NCBI GenBank assembly: GCA_900540175.1
Contig: UQFG01000003.1
Location: 62,001 to 126,000 of the forward strand
Source: an uncultured Mollicutes bacterium
GTDB lineage: Bacteria > Bacillota_I > Bacilli_A > Acholeplasmatales > Anaeroplasmataceae
Direction: 5' to 3'
Length of the DNA: 64,000 nucleotides
Shown: positions 9,371 to 17,489 of the stretch, one piece after another
Position numbering within the stretch: position 1 is the first letter of the stretch
How the letters are laid out: the number at the start of each line of letters is the position of its first letter
Made by a program: the position numbers and the translations under genes
Notes under the pieces: generated by a model
Told to the model about the DNA's origin: nothing
The model's database searches: none
The model's input: the letters and a program-made list of their open reading frames with translations, nothing else

Positions 9371-9933
9371 ACAGTGCGGAATACATTGAATTCATAAAAA
9401 CAAATACATATATTCCGGCCAATTCGGAAGCGCACAAGTGTATGCACGTTATGGCGCGCGATGCTCAAAAAACAACAGCCAAACTCAACGGAAAATATCA
9501 TTTGCCCCAAAAAGTTCGTAAGTTATTTTCACGATTGATCGGAAAGCATGTGGATAAAACATTTTCGCTATTTCCGCCTTTTTATACAGACTGTGGCAAA
9601 AACATAACAGTCGGCAAAAACGTATTTATTAATTCGGGGTGTTGTTTTCAGGATCAAGGAGGCATTACGATAGGGGATGGCACTTTAATCGGGCATCAAG
9701 TTGTGCTTGCCACACTCAACCACGATTTGAAGGTAGAAAGGCGGGGAAGTATGAATGCGGCATCTATCACAATCGGCAAAAATGTATGGATTGGGGCGCA
9801 TGTAACTGTGCTTGCCGGTGTTACGATTGGCGATAATGCCGTAGTCGCCGCAGGAGCCGTTGTCAACAAAGATGTTCCTGCCGATACCGTAGTTGCGGGA
9901 GTGCCAGCAAAAATAATAAAAAAATTAAATTAA
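9367..9933 (+). CDS. Maltose/galactoside O-acetyltransferase family protein
   Basis: A 188-aa left-handed beta-helix acetyltransferase that transfers acetyl from acetyl-CoA to a sugar hydroxyl. Hexapeptide repeats (ITVGKN, ITIGDG, ITIGKN, VTIGDN) run from about residue 78 to 175. The catalytic His lies in LATLNHD, and the C-terminal [10 protein letters not shown] cap is typical of the family. The N-terminal segment ([15 protein letters not shown]) matches the usual maltose acetyltransferase lead. Members are often found in LysR-linked oxidoreductase clusters in Bacillota; the role there is unclear. Confidence 0.9.
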   Translation: MNSAEYIEFIKTNTYIPANSEAHKCMHVMARDAQKTTAKLNGKYHLPQKVRKLFSRLIGKHVDKTFSLFPPFYTDCGKNITVGKNVFINSGCCFQDQGGITIGDGTLIGHQVVLATLNHDLKVERRGSMNAASITIGKNVWIGAHVTVLAGVTIGDNAVVAAGAVVNKDVPADTVVAGVPAKIIKKLN

Positions 9934-9946
9934 GGAGATATAAAAA

Positions 9947-11120
9947 ATGATAACGTTTAATTTCTATAATCCTACTCGCATTGTATTCGGAAGTGGAACA
10001 CTAAATACGCTTGCCGAGCAGTCTTTTCCGGGCAAAAAGGCCATGTTGCTCATTTCCAATGGTAAATCGACCTTAGTTAACGGTTCGCTGGATACCGTAA
10101 AAGCGCAGTTCGTAAAAGCGGGCATTGATTATGTCGTGTTCGACAAAATCATGGAAAATCCCATTAAAGAAGTAATTATGGAGGGGGCGTCGTTTGCACG
10201 AGCAAACAACTGTGACTTTATCCTTGCATTGGGTGGCGGTGCCGTGCTTGATTCTTCTAAGGCAATTGCCGCTATGGCGACCAACGACGGCGACCTTTGG
10301 GATTATGTAAACGGCGGTACAGGCAAAGGTAAGCTCCTTGCAAACAAAGGACTTCCCATCGTTACCATTCCCACCTCGTCGGGAACAGGTTCGGAAATCA
10401 ACTGCTGGGGGGGTCATCTCCAACCTTGAGACAAAAGAAAAGATCGGTTTCGGTGCGGAAAGTCTTGTTCCTGTTCTTTCTGTTGTCGATCCCGAACTGA
10501 TGAGAACGGTTCCGTCCAAATACACGGCTTATCAGGGGTTTGACGCGCTGTTCCACAACACGGAAGTGATGATGTCAAACAAAATCAACGTATTCAGCGA
10601 GGCGATCGCTCTTTCTGCAATCGAAAATATTGCCAAATATTTGCCGCGTGCCGTCAAAGACGGAAACGACATCGAAGCCAGAGAACACGTTGCATACGGT
10701 TCTACGATCGCAGGTATTTCTATGCAACTCACATCCACTACGGCGCAGCACTCTATGGAACACGCCATGAGTGCCTATCACCACAGTTTACCGCATGGTG
10801 CGGGACTCATTATGATTTCCGTGGAATTTGCGCGTTTCTTTATCGAAAAACACGCCTGTGACGAACAGTTTATCAAAATGGCACGTGTAATGGGAATATC
10901 TGAAGCCGACAAGCCCGAAGATTTTCTCACAGCTCTTATTGCCTTACAGAAAGCTTGTGGGGTAGACGATCTGAAAATGAGCGATTACGGTATTGAAAAA
11001 AGTGAGTGCATGACGCTTGCTGTCAATGCGCGTGAAACAATGGGTGGGTTGTTCCTCGCCAATCCCTGTGAAATGTCCGACGAAGATTGCGTGGGCATAT
11101 TTGAAAAAGCCTACCGATGA
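9947..11120 (+). pseudogene. Iron-containing alcohol dehydrogenase, frameshifted in a G run
   Basis: The two frames together give a normal-length (about 390 aa) group III iron alcohol dehydrogenase, which reduces aldehydes with NAD(P)H. Part 1 (9947-10429) has the cofactor motif GGGAVLDSSK and PTSSGTGSE. It runs into a stop just after a run of seven G at 10407-10413. With six G the reading continues as CWGVISNLETKEKIGFG into part 2, which carries the metal ligands FDALFH and MEHAMSAYHHSLPHG. A single extra base therefore breaks the gene. It could be a real loss, a phase-variable tract or a sequencing error. Confidence 0.9.
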
Positions 11121-11131
11121 GGGTAAAATAG

Positions 11132-11269
11132 CAACAAGTAAAAATTATCATTTTGGAAACAGAACTTGATATGGAAGTTGCCGAAAAACATACCATTAAG
11201 GGAATACCGTCTTTCGTTTTGTTGCTTTATCGGAGGCAAACCGATCAGGAGGTTGAAAACAACGTATGA
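11132..11269 (+). pseudogene. Thioredoxin C-terminal remnant
   Basis: The frame reads ETELDMEVAEKHTIKGIPSF and continues with LL and a short tail. This matches the second half of thioredoxin (helix, then the cis-Pro loop GIPSF and final strand). The first half with the WCxxC active site is missing and a TAG bounds the frame upstream. It sits between the alcohol dehydrogenase and the flavodoxin/aldo-keto gene, whose ribosome binding site lies inside its tail. Confidence 0.7.
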
Positions 11270-12726
11270 AAAAGTATTTTGTAATTATATTTTCTTTATT
11301 GCTGGTATTAATCGGAATGTTTGGGTGCACGGCCGAAAACAACCGTAACAATAATGTCAACGGAACAACACCGCCTATTGTAACAACAAAAAAGACGCTT
11401 ATCGCCTATTTTTCCTGCACGGGAACCACGGCGAGGATCGCCAAACTCATTGCTGAAGAAACAGGGGCTGTGTTACACGAAATTCAGCCCGAAGTGCCTT
11501 ATACCGAAGAAGATTTAAACTATTACAGCGGTAGTAGGGCCGATCGGGAACAGGCGGATCCTACTATCCGTCCCGCGATTGCAAACGGTGTAGAAAATAT
11601 GCAAGATTATGACGTGGTTTTCCTTGGTTATCCTATTTGGCACGGGCAGGCACCGAAAATCATTTATACCTTCCTGGAAAGTTATGATTTGTCGGGAAAA
11701 ATCATTATCCCTTTCTGCACTTCTCATACTAGCGACATCGGTTCGAGTGATGACAATTTGCATTCGCTCACGGTAAATGCGGATTGGAAAGAGGGCAGAA
11801 GATTTGAAAGCGATACGAATGCCGAAATGATTGTGGCATGGTTGGAGGAATTGGATTTGAAGCTTATTAATGATGTATCATCTTTTGATTTGAAAAACGG
11901 AGAAAACGGCAGAGCCCCCACAGTAACGCTCAATAGCGGTTACGAAATGCCGATTTTAGGTCTTGGCACTTATTCTCTGCACGGCGATACCTGTAAAAAT
12001 TCGGTTCGGGCGGCATTGGAAAGTGGGGTACGGCTGATTGATACGGCATCTGCTTATGGCAACGAAGAAGAAATCGGAGAAGCGATCCGCGAAGCAATCG
12101 CTGATCGTATTGTAAAGCGTGACGACATATTTGTTATTACGAAAATCTATCCCGGCAGCGAAATGGCAAATCCGGAACGATCTATTCAAGCGTGCTTGGA
12201 CAGATTGAATATCGGCTACGTTGATATGATGCTATTGCATCACCCTGATTCAAACGACGTCAAAGCCTATAAAGCAATGGAACGGTTTGTGGAAAGCGGA
12301 CAAATCCGCTCTCTTGGTCTATCAAATTGGTATATTGATGAAATTGACGATTTTATTACGCAGGTGGATATTATGCCCGCACTTGTGCAGAACGAGATAC
12401 ACCTATATTATCAAGAACAGGATGTCGTACCATATATGCACAATTTAGGCATCGTCGTGCAGGCATGGTATCCGTTCGGTGGCAGAGGACATACCGGTGA
12501 GATATTAAACGATCCTACGGTCGTATCCATCGCAAAAACACATAGACGCACGTCGGCACAAATTATTCTGCGTTGGCACTTGCAACGCGGCGTGGTTGCA
12601 ATTCCCGGTTCGAGTAATCCGGATCATATCCGTGAAAATATCTCGGTGTTTGATTTTTCTTTGACAGAAGAAGAAATGGCGGCCATCGCCGCTCTTGATC
12701 GCGGTGAAAAGCACGATTGGTATTGA
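11266..12726 (+). CDS. Lipoprotein fusion of flavodoxin and aldo-keto reductase
   Basis: A 486-aa three-part protein. Residues 1-21 are a lipoprotein signal (MKKYFVIIFSLLLVLIGMFGC). A flavodoxin-like domain (about 42-205) has the FMN phosphate loop FSCTGTTARIAK and GYPIWHGQAP. An aldo-keto reductase domain (about 222-486) has the catalytic set D and Y in IDTASAYG, K in ITKIYP and H in LLHHP, plus the late NADP-binding IPGSSNPDHI. Both domains usually occur as separate cytoplasmic proteins. If exported, the reductase half would lack its normal NADPH supply and would need an external electron source. GGAGG lies 10 nt before the ATG. Confidence 0.88.
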   Translation: MKKYFVIIFSLLLVLIGMFGCTAENNRNNNVNGTTPPIVTTKKTLIAYFSCTGTTARIAKLIAEETGAVLHEIQPEVPYTEEDLNYYSGSRADREQADPTIRPAIANGVENMQDYDVVFLGYPIWHGQAPKIIYTFLESYDLSGKIIIPFCTSHTSDIGSSDDNLHSLTVNADWKEGRRFESDTNAEMIVAWLEELDLKLINDVSSFDLKNGENGRAPTVTLNSGYEMPILGLGTYSLHGDTCKNSVRAALESGVRLIDTASAYGNEEEIGEAIREAIADRIVKRDDIFVITKIYPGSEMANPERSIQACLDRLNIGYVDMMLLHHPDSNDVKAYKAMERFVESGQIRSLGLSNWYIDEIDDFITQVDIMPALVQNEIHLYYQEQDVVPYMHNLGIVVQAWYPFGGRGHTGEILNDPTVVSIAKTHRRTSAQIILRWHLQRGVVAIPGSSNPDHIRENISVFDFSLTEEEMAAIAALDRGEKHDWY

Positions 12727-12793
12727 ATGATTAAACGAGAATGTTCTGGCTATTTGCTTTTAGGGCTTTTCATTAGTTTATAGAAGCATTTGG

Positions 12794-12823
12794 AAATCAG
12801 TCTATTTTTAGGCTGATTTTTTA
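12794..12823 (+). terminator. Terminator of the redox cluster
   Basis: AAATCAGTC and GGCTGATTT form a 9-bp stem with one G-U pair and an 8-nt loop, followed by T-rich sequence. Confidence 0.8.
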
Positions 12824-13146
12824 TCTTGTATATTCCATTTCAAAATAAAAATAATGAGTGGGAGGAAGACGCGCCATTTTGATGATTTAGGTCTTTAAAA
12901 TCGGACAGGGGATAATTTTATAACTAGGACATATTGCTACACTCGGTGCGTTTTGAACGTGCAGTTTTTCTTAGAAGCAAGAAGAACGAAGCGTTATAGT
13001 GATTATCATAGTCTTTTTAAGGTATTTTATTCACTATGAACGCTTATTCTTTGTCTTATGTATTTTTGTAAGGATGTAATTTGGTTGCAAGTGAGAGAAA
13101 AAATTCCGATAACGGCAAAAATGCCGGGATTGGCATAATCTGTTGA
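12824..13146. other. Spacer without recognisable gene
   Basis: About 320 nt of AT-rich sequence. I see no open frame with a ribosome binding site and no clear RNA gene. A short hairpin (CGGCA/TGCCG) lies just before the Fic promoter. Confidence 0.4.
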
Positions 13147-13175
13147 TTGCTTTTTTGCCGATAAAGTGCTATGCT
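13147..13175 (+). promoter_or_regulatory. Promoter of the Fic gene
   Basis: TTGCTT and TATGCT are spaced 17 nt; the start codon is 20 nt further on. Confidence 0.55.
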
Positions 13176-13194
13176 TAAAATGAGGTGAGATGGT

Positions 13195-14085
13195 ATGAAA
13201 TATTTGTCAGTAACCGAAACAGCAAAGAAATGGAATGTTTCGGAACGAAGCGTCCGTAATTACTGCGCATTAGGAAAAGTAGATGGGGCTTTTTTAACGG
13301 GTAAGACTTGGAATATCCCCGAAGATGCTCAAAAACCCGATCGAGTGAATAAGAAAATTGCAATACCGATCACCCTTTTAGAAGTGATTTCAACGGAAAA
13401 GAAAGCAAAACTTTCGGGCGGCATTTATCATAAAGTACAAATTGAATTAACTTACAATTCCAATCATATCGAAGGAAGTTGTTTGACGCATGACCAAACT
13501 CGTTACATTTTTGAAACGAATACCATTGGAATCGACGGAGGCTTGATTAAAGTTGACGACATTGTGGAAACGGCAAATCACTTTAAGTGCATTGATTTGA
13601 TTATTGAAAATGCAAAAAAACCGATTACGGAAACATTTATAAAAGAACTGCATCGTACGTTAAAAAACGGAACGTCGGATGCGCGGCAAGATTGGTTTTT
13701 TGTTGGAGATTATAAGCGATTGCCGAACACCGTCGGAGATATGACGACAGTACAACCTGAAAAAGTTGACCAAAAAATGAAGGAATTGCTTTTTGAATAC
13801 AACACAAAGAAAGAAAAGACTTTTGATGAACTTTTAGATTTTCATTATAAGTTTGAGTGTATCCATCCTTTCCAAGACGGAAACGGTCGTATCGGCAGAC
13901 TGTTACTTTTTAAAGAATGTCTAAAATATAATATTGTGCCGTTTATCATCGATGAAGAACTGAAACTGTACTATTACCGTGGATTAAAAGAATGGAAAAG
14001 CGAACGTGGTTATTTGCGCGATACTTGTTTGATGGCACAAGACAAATTCAAACTTTACCTAGACTATTTTAAAATACAATATTAA
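13195..14085 (+). CDS. Fic-domain AMP-transferase with N-terminal HTH
   Basis: A 296-aa protein with an excisionase-like HTH (residues 1-45: YLSVTETAKKWNVSERSVRN and GKTWNIPEDAQKP) joined to a Fic domain. The Fic motif HPFQDGNGRIGR (about residues 223-234) has the catalytic His and the phosphate-binding DGNGR. An inhibitory-helix signature SNHIEG (S/T-x-x-x-E-G) sits N-terminal to it, as in class II self-inhibited enzymes. Fic enzymes transfer AMP to a hydroxyl of a target protein. No separate antitoxin gene is adjacent, which fits self-inhibition. The HTH suggests it regulates its own or a neighbouring promoter. It lies next to a decayed methyltransferase. Confidence 0.9.
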   Translation: MKYLSVTETAKKWNVSERSVRNYCALGKVDGAFLTGKTWNIPEDAQKPDRVNKKIAIPITLLEVISTEKKAKLSGGIYHKVQIELTYNSNHIEGSCLTHDQTRYIFETNTIGIDGGLIKVDDIVETANHFKCIDLIIENAKKPITETFIKELHRTLKNGTSDARQDWFFVGDYKRLPNTVGDMTTVQPEKVDQKMKELLFEYNTKKEKTFDELLDFHYKFECIHPFQDGNGRIGRLLLFKECLKYNIVPFIIDEELKLYYYRGLKEWKSERGYLRDTCLMAQDKFKLYLDYFKIQY

Positions 14086-14103
14086 AAGAACACCTATGAT
14101 AAA

Positions 14104-14278
14104 AAAATTAAGCAGGTAGATTTATTTTCAGGAATTGGTGGATTTTGTTAGACGATGCATAAGTATAGCGGTAAATGCGTTTATTTTTTACTACGTAGAT
14201 GCTTATAACACTAATTTTAATGTTGATAACCATATCGTCGCCCCGTTTTCAGATGGACTTTTTATGCGGAAATTATGA
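14104..14278 (+). pseudogene. Remnant of a DNA (cytosine-5) methyltransferase
   Basis: Starting 18 nt after the Fic gene, one frame reads KKIKQVDLFSGIGGF, which is motif I of m5C methyltransferases, then stops at 14149. After a frame change, 14192-14278 reads YVDAYNTNFNVDNHIVAPFS, like the segment after motif I in this family. Indels and the missing rest show a dead fragment, probably of a restriction-modification gene cut off near the ICE insertion. Confidence 0.65.
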
Positions 14279-14349
14279 ATCACAGGATATTCGTTTGATA
14301 TTGAATATAGAAAGATTGCAGAAAATCCGCAATTTAATTATAATAATCG

Positions 14350-14380
14350 AAAAAACCGCAACCTAGATGAAAGGCTGCGG
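14350..14380 (-). terminator. Terminator of the tRNA-Arg gene
   Basis: On the minus strand CCGCAGCC pairs with GGTTGCGG and is followed by TTTTTT. It lies 14 nt after the encoded CCA end of the tRNA fragment, as expected for a native tRNA terminator. Confidence 0.85.
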
Positions 14381-14393
14381 TAGTTTATTTTTC

Positions 14394-14438
14394 TGGCGTC
14401 CACGAGAGGATTTGAACCTCCGACCTCACGCTTAGGAG
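14394..14438 (-). tRNA. Truncated tRNA-Arg(CCU) 3' half, ICE attachment site attL
   Basis: On the minus strand the sequence gives the anticodon loop CTCCTAA (anticodon CCU), the 3' anticodon strand GCGTG, a 5-nt variable loop, a complete T arm (GGAGG-TTCAAAT-CCTCT), the acceptor strand CGTGGAC, a G discriminator and encoded CCA. Upstream of the loop the expected CACGC strand is absent; element sequence (GGGGCTT) replaces it. This is the displaced 3' half of the target tRNA. The 5' half plus a restored copy should lie at the right end of the ICE, beyond the window. Confidence 0.85.
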
Positions 14439-14784
14439 AAGCCCCCGAGGCGCATTTTTGACTCCCTTCAAATCCCTGAAAAGCCTTGATTTTACTGGCT
14501 TTTCCGAGGTTTCGCTGTTAGTGAATTCTCGTCCAAAACCTGCTAATTTTTCGTAGCTTTTTGCCTTCCTTTTAGCAGGGTATTAGCAAATGCAAAGAAA
14601 TATGGGATACATCATAGAGTTAATCTGTAGCCCATAAATCACAGGAAACATCACCACAGTTTACGCATTCTCTTTTGCGGATAAATAATTTGTGCTTAAG
14701 TATTATAATGTTTTTTCGTTTTGATTTCAAGATGTTTTTAGGCATTACAAAAGGCAACCCTGACGGATTGCCTCTTTTGTACGA
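14439..14784. promoter_or_regulatory. ICE left end, likely integrase arm-binding region
   Basis: A non-coding 346 nt between attL and the integrase stop. It contains repeated TGCTAAT/ATTAGCA words: CCTGCTAA at 14539-14546, TTAGCAGG at 14572-14579 and ATTAGCA at 14582-14588, the first two forming an inverted repeat. Such words near an element end are typical of arm-type integrase or excisionase sites; that reading is inference. Confidence 0.45.
14750..14779 (-). terminator. Integrase terminator
   Basis: On the minus strand AGGCAA pairs with TTGCCT and is followed by TTTTGT, 5 nt beyond the integrase stop. Confidence 0.75.
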
Positions 14785-16248
14785 TTAAATTGTTTTCGCT
14801 AAAGCCTTTAATAATGCTGCTGTTTCCGGATTTGATAACAGTTTTGAAAGTAAAGCAGCGTTCTCGTCTGAACTGTTCTCAGCAGACTTTTCTTCTTTAA
14901 CTTCGCACTCATTTTGAACCTCTGCCATTGGGTCAAGGAGTTCAACCGAAGTTTCAAATTTCGGCATAGGAGCTGTTTTCCCTTCCTCCGCATTTTTCAA
15001 TCCTTTAGCATTATAGAACTGTTCCTCAAACTTCTGTGCATTATAGCGTCTGTCCTCGTCAATGATATGGCTGTAAACATCGGCGACCATATCCATTCGT
15101 GCGTGTCCTGAGTCGCCCTGAACAGATTTCATATCGCCGCCGTTCCATTTCAGCTTGTAGGTGATACTTGCGTGACGGAAGCTGTGGAACACGACATCGG
15201 GCAAATTGTTATCCTTTATCAGTTTTTTCAAGGCACGGTTGATTACTTGACCTTCCATTGGTCTGCCTGACGAATGGCAGAATACTAAGTTGTAGTCCAA
15301 ATACTCATCGCCAAAAAGCTCTTTCATTTCGTCTATCTGCTTTTTTCTCTCCAACAGCATCTGAGCAACTGTTGACGGCAGAAAGATTTTTCTCACACTG
15401 GTTTTTGTCTTTGGCGCTTTCAGCACAAGAGAGGTGTTTGTATTTGACAGTGTTCTCGGAAAGACACGGATAATATCCTTATTTTCAAGCGCCTCCATTA
15501 CATCTCTGTTTACTCGCTGAAGTTCTTTATCTACAAAAATGAAAGCATTGTTTTCTCTCAAACTATCTTCCGATATATCGATGCAGTCCCAAGTAAGTCC
15601 AAGCATTTCGCCCATACGGAGAGAACAGGCAAAGGATAAATTGATGGCTAAAGCAAGAATATCATCATCGCATACTTCAAGAGCGTGCATAAGAGTTTCT
15701 GCTGTCCAAATCTCTCTTTTTTGATGTTCCTCTTTTGGGAGCGTTGCATTGAGGACGGGATTCCTTGTCATCAGCTCCCATTTTACCGCCTGATTAAAGG
15801 CACTTCTTAAAAACTTGTGAATTTCCCTTACGGTATGTACTGTCAGATATTCATTCTTCGGCTTTTTATTCTGTACCACTTTGGTCTTAACTTTCAAAAG
15901 GCTCTGATAGAATTTATCCATAAGTCTCGGAGTAAGTTCATCAAGTTTCACATCGCCGATAAGCGGAATAATATAATTATACATAAGCCCTTTCTTTGAA
16001 CGGTAAGTTGACATTGCCCAGTTATTTACTCCGTACACGGAGCAGTATTCTTCAAGCAAATCCGCCACAGTCGTAGCATTAGGAATGATGAATGTACCGC
16101 TTTGCTGTTCAAACTCAATTTGTGTTTTTCTCTTTTTAGCGTCTGCGTTTGAATCGAAGGTTTCCCATTTTTGATGGGTGTTTCCGTCATCGTCTTTGTA
16201 GGTATAAACGACGGAATATCGGTTCTTTCTCTTTACAATAGAAGCCAT
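14785..16248 (-). CDS. int: Tyrosine recombinase (ICE integrase)
   Basis: A 487-aa site-specific recombinase that inserts and excises the element at the tRNA-Arg gene. An AP2-like arm-binding domain (about residues 1-55) precedes a SAM-like core-binding domain (60-160). The catalytic residues are visible: Arg in ACSLRMGEMLGLTW, His and Arg in FHSFRHAS, a second His in GDSGHARMDMVADVYSHI, and the Tyr either in that segment or in RRYNAQKFEEQFY. The C-terminal 70 residues form an acidic tail longer than usual for Tn916-type integrases. AAGGAG precedes the ATG. It lies 346 nt from attL and downstream of four HTH genes that probably set its direction. Confidence 0.95.
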   Translation of the reverse strand: MASIVKRKNRYSVVYTYKDDDGNTHQKWETFDSNADAKKRKTQIEFEQQSGTFIIPNATTVADLLEEYCSVYGVNNWAMSTYRSKKGLMYNYIIPLIGDVKLDELTPRLMDKFYQSLLKVKTKVVQNKKPKNEYLTVHTVREIHKFLRSAFNQAVKWELMTRNPVLNATLPKEEHQKREIWTAETLMHALEVCDDDILALAINLSFACSLRMGEMLGLTWDCIDISEDSLRENNAFIFVDKELQRVNRDVMEALENKDIIRVFPRTLSNTNTSLVLKAPKTKTSVRKIFLPSTVAQMLLERKKQIDEMKELFGDEYLDYNLVFCHSSGRPMEGQVINRALKKLIKDNNLPDVVFHSFRHASITYKLKWNGGDMKSVQGDSGHARMDMVADVYSHIIDEDRRYNAQKFEEQFYNAKGLKNAEEGKTAPMPKFETSVELLDPMAEVQNECEVKEEKSAENSSDENAALLSKLLSNPETAALLKALAKTI

Positions 16249-16260
16249 AGTTTTTTCTCC

Positions 16261-16467
16261 TTATTCGTTATCCAGCCACTTGTCGAAGCTGCTCTTTATA
16301 ATGCGGTATCCAGTTTCGAGCATTACTGCCTGAAAACAACCTTGTTTGATGAGCTTATATACGGTCTGTCGGGTAATACCCAAGATTGCCTGAACTTCCT
16401 CTACGGAATAGCTCTTTTTTGTATATGTGCCGCCGTTTAATTTACGAACTCGATCTTCAATCGACAT
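16261..16467 (-). CDS. Excisionase-like HTH protein
   Basis: A 68-aa protein that is almost entirely one MerR/excisionase-type domain: YSVEEVQAILGITRQTVYKL, then GYRIIKSSFDKWLDNE. Start 16467 is chosen because GGAGGTGGAGGG lies just upstream; an in-frame extension to 16533 has no ribosome binding site and runs through the preceding gene. It overlaps the end of that gene by 11 nt and lies 12 nt before the integrase, so it is the best candidate for the recombination directionality factor (Xis). Confidence 0.85.
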   Translation of the reverse strand: MSIEDRVRKLNGGTYTKKSYSVEEVQAILGITRQTVYKLIKQGCFQAVMLETGYRIIKSSFDKWLDNE

Positions 16468-17158
16468 ATCCCTCCACCTCCTCGATTTCCTTAACCTTAG
16501 TGTATTTGCTTTGCGAAGCGTACCACTTATCAAAGCTCTCTCTTTTTATTCTGCGTTTACCGGCAACCCATATAAACTCAACAATACCATCGTTCATAAG
16601 ATCGTTGGCTGTGCTTCTCGGAATGCCAAGCGACTTTGCGACAGTAAGGGGAGAGAGAGTCTTGCCGTATTTTTTACCGGGCCTTTCACCGTTCACTTTC
16701 TTATAATGGAATTGTCCTGCATACCAATCTTCAAAACTGTCCACATCAACCCTCATTTTGCCCAGTACCAAATAGGTCTTAAATCTGCACTGATTGATGA
16801 GTCGATATGTAGCCGTCTTTCCAAGACCGAGTATCCTCATCACATCGGGTACAGAAATTGTTTTTTTGTCCTGATATGTAAGCACTGCCTTGACAATTTT
16901 CTTGTTTTCTTCAACGCTTTTCTTTGAAGCTCTGTATTCGTTGCCGACTCGGTATGTTTTGAATAAACCGCAATTCATCAGTTTCAGTGCTTCTTCTTCG
17001 GTAACAGAAAGCAGTTGAGATATTTCCTTTACAGAGTAGACTTCCCACTGGGTTTCTTTTTGAAGCCTTTCGTCGCTGAACAGCTCTGCCAAGCGCTCGT
17101 TTTCCTCTTTTAGATTGAATAACTCCACTCGCTCATTGAACATATTAACAAATGCCAT
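16457..17158 (-). CDS. Triple excisionase-domain HTH protein
   Basis: A 233-aa protein with three successive HTH_17-type domains: VYSVKEISQLLSVTEEEALK (about 45-90), TISVPDVMRILGLGKTATYR (about 110-155) and TLSPLTVAKSLGIPRSTAND (about 175-220). Each is followed by the G-x-x-R-x-x-x-x-S-x-x-x-W-type wing. The start is set by GGAGG 8 nt before the ATG at 17158. One chain with three such domains could bridge three adjacent DNA sites, as a multi-site Xis or architectural factor would. It overlaps its neighbours on both sides. Confidence 0.85.
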   Translation of the reverse strand: MAFVNMFNERVELFNLKEENERLAELFSDERLQKETQWEVYSVKEISQLLSVTEEEALKLMNCGLFKTYRVGNEYRASKKSVEENKKIVKAVLTYQDKKTISVPDVMRILGLGKTATYRLINQCRFKTYLVLGKMRVDVDSFEDWYAGQFHYKKVNGERPGKKYGKTLSPLTVAKSLGIPRSTANDLMNDGIVEFIWVAGKRRIKRESFDKWYASQSKYTKVKEIEEVEGYVD

Positions 17159-17384
17159 CTTCTGAACCTCCTTCCTTGCCGTCGAACCAGTTTTCAAAGC
17201 TCTTTTTTGATATTCGATACTGACCGCCGACACGAACATAATGGAACTGTTTGCTTCTAAGCAGTCTATAAACAGTTGTTTTGCTGACTTTCAGTATATG
17301 CTGAATGTCATCTACTGTATATGCTCGGTCGTTTGTTTCAGCCGGTGTGAATGCGTCCGGCTTAAAAGTTAATTCTCTGCGCAT
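17145..17384 (-). CDS. Excisionase-like HTH protein
   Basis: A 79-aa protein: a short basic N-terminus (MRRELTF) and one HTH_17-type domain, YTVDDIQHILKVSKTTVYRL with YRISKKSFENWFDGKEGG. Start 17384 has GGAGGTAA upstream; an ATG at 17402 has none. It overlaps the start of the triple-domain gene by 14 nt. Confidence 0.85.
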   Translation of the reverse strand: MRRELTFKPDAFTPAETNDRAYTVDDIQHILKVSKTTVYRLLRSKQFHYVRVGGQYRISKKSFENWFDGKEGGSEDGIC

Positions 17385-17420
17385 TGCCTTTACCTCCGAT
17401 TTCATTTTTATCGCTCTGAC

Positions 17421-17453
17421 TACCATATAGCCAAGCAACTTGGCTATATGGTA
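17421..17453. repeat. Perfect 33-nt palindrome between HTH genes
   Basis: TACCATATAGCCAAG and CTTGGCTATATGGTA are exact inverted copies around a CAA centre. There is no T run on either side, so it is not a standard terminator. It lies 36 nt upstream of the 79-aa HTH gene and could be an operator or a processing hairpin. Confidence 0.9.
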
Positions 17454-17489
17454 CTTAAAATCGGAGGTTTTGTTAATTGTGCGACTGGC

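Noticed and set aside
11166..11348. Open frame of 60 codons overlapping the start of the flavodoxin/aldo-keto gene
   Set aside because: No ribosome binding site; it is out of frame with the thioredoxin remnant and the real gene, and the composition is not protein-like.
14394..14438. Functional tRNA gene
   Set aside because: The D arm, 5' acceptor strand and 5' anticodon strand are missing; it is only the displaced 3' half.
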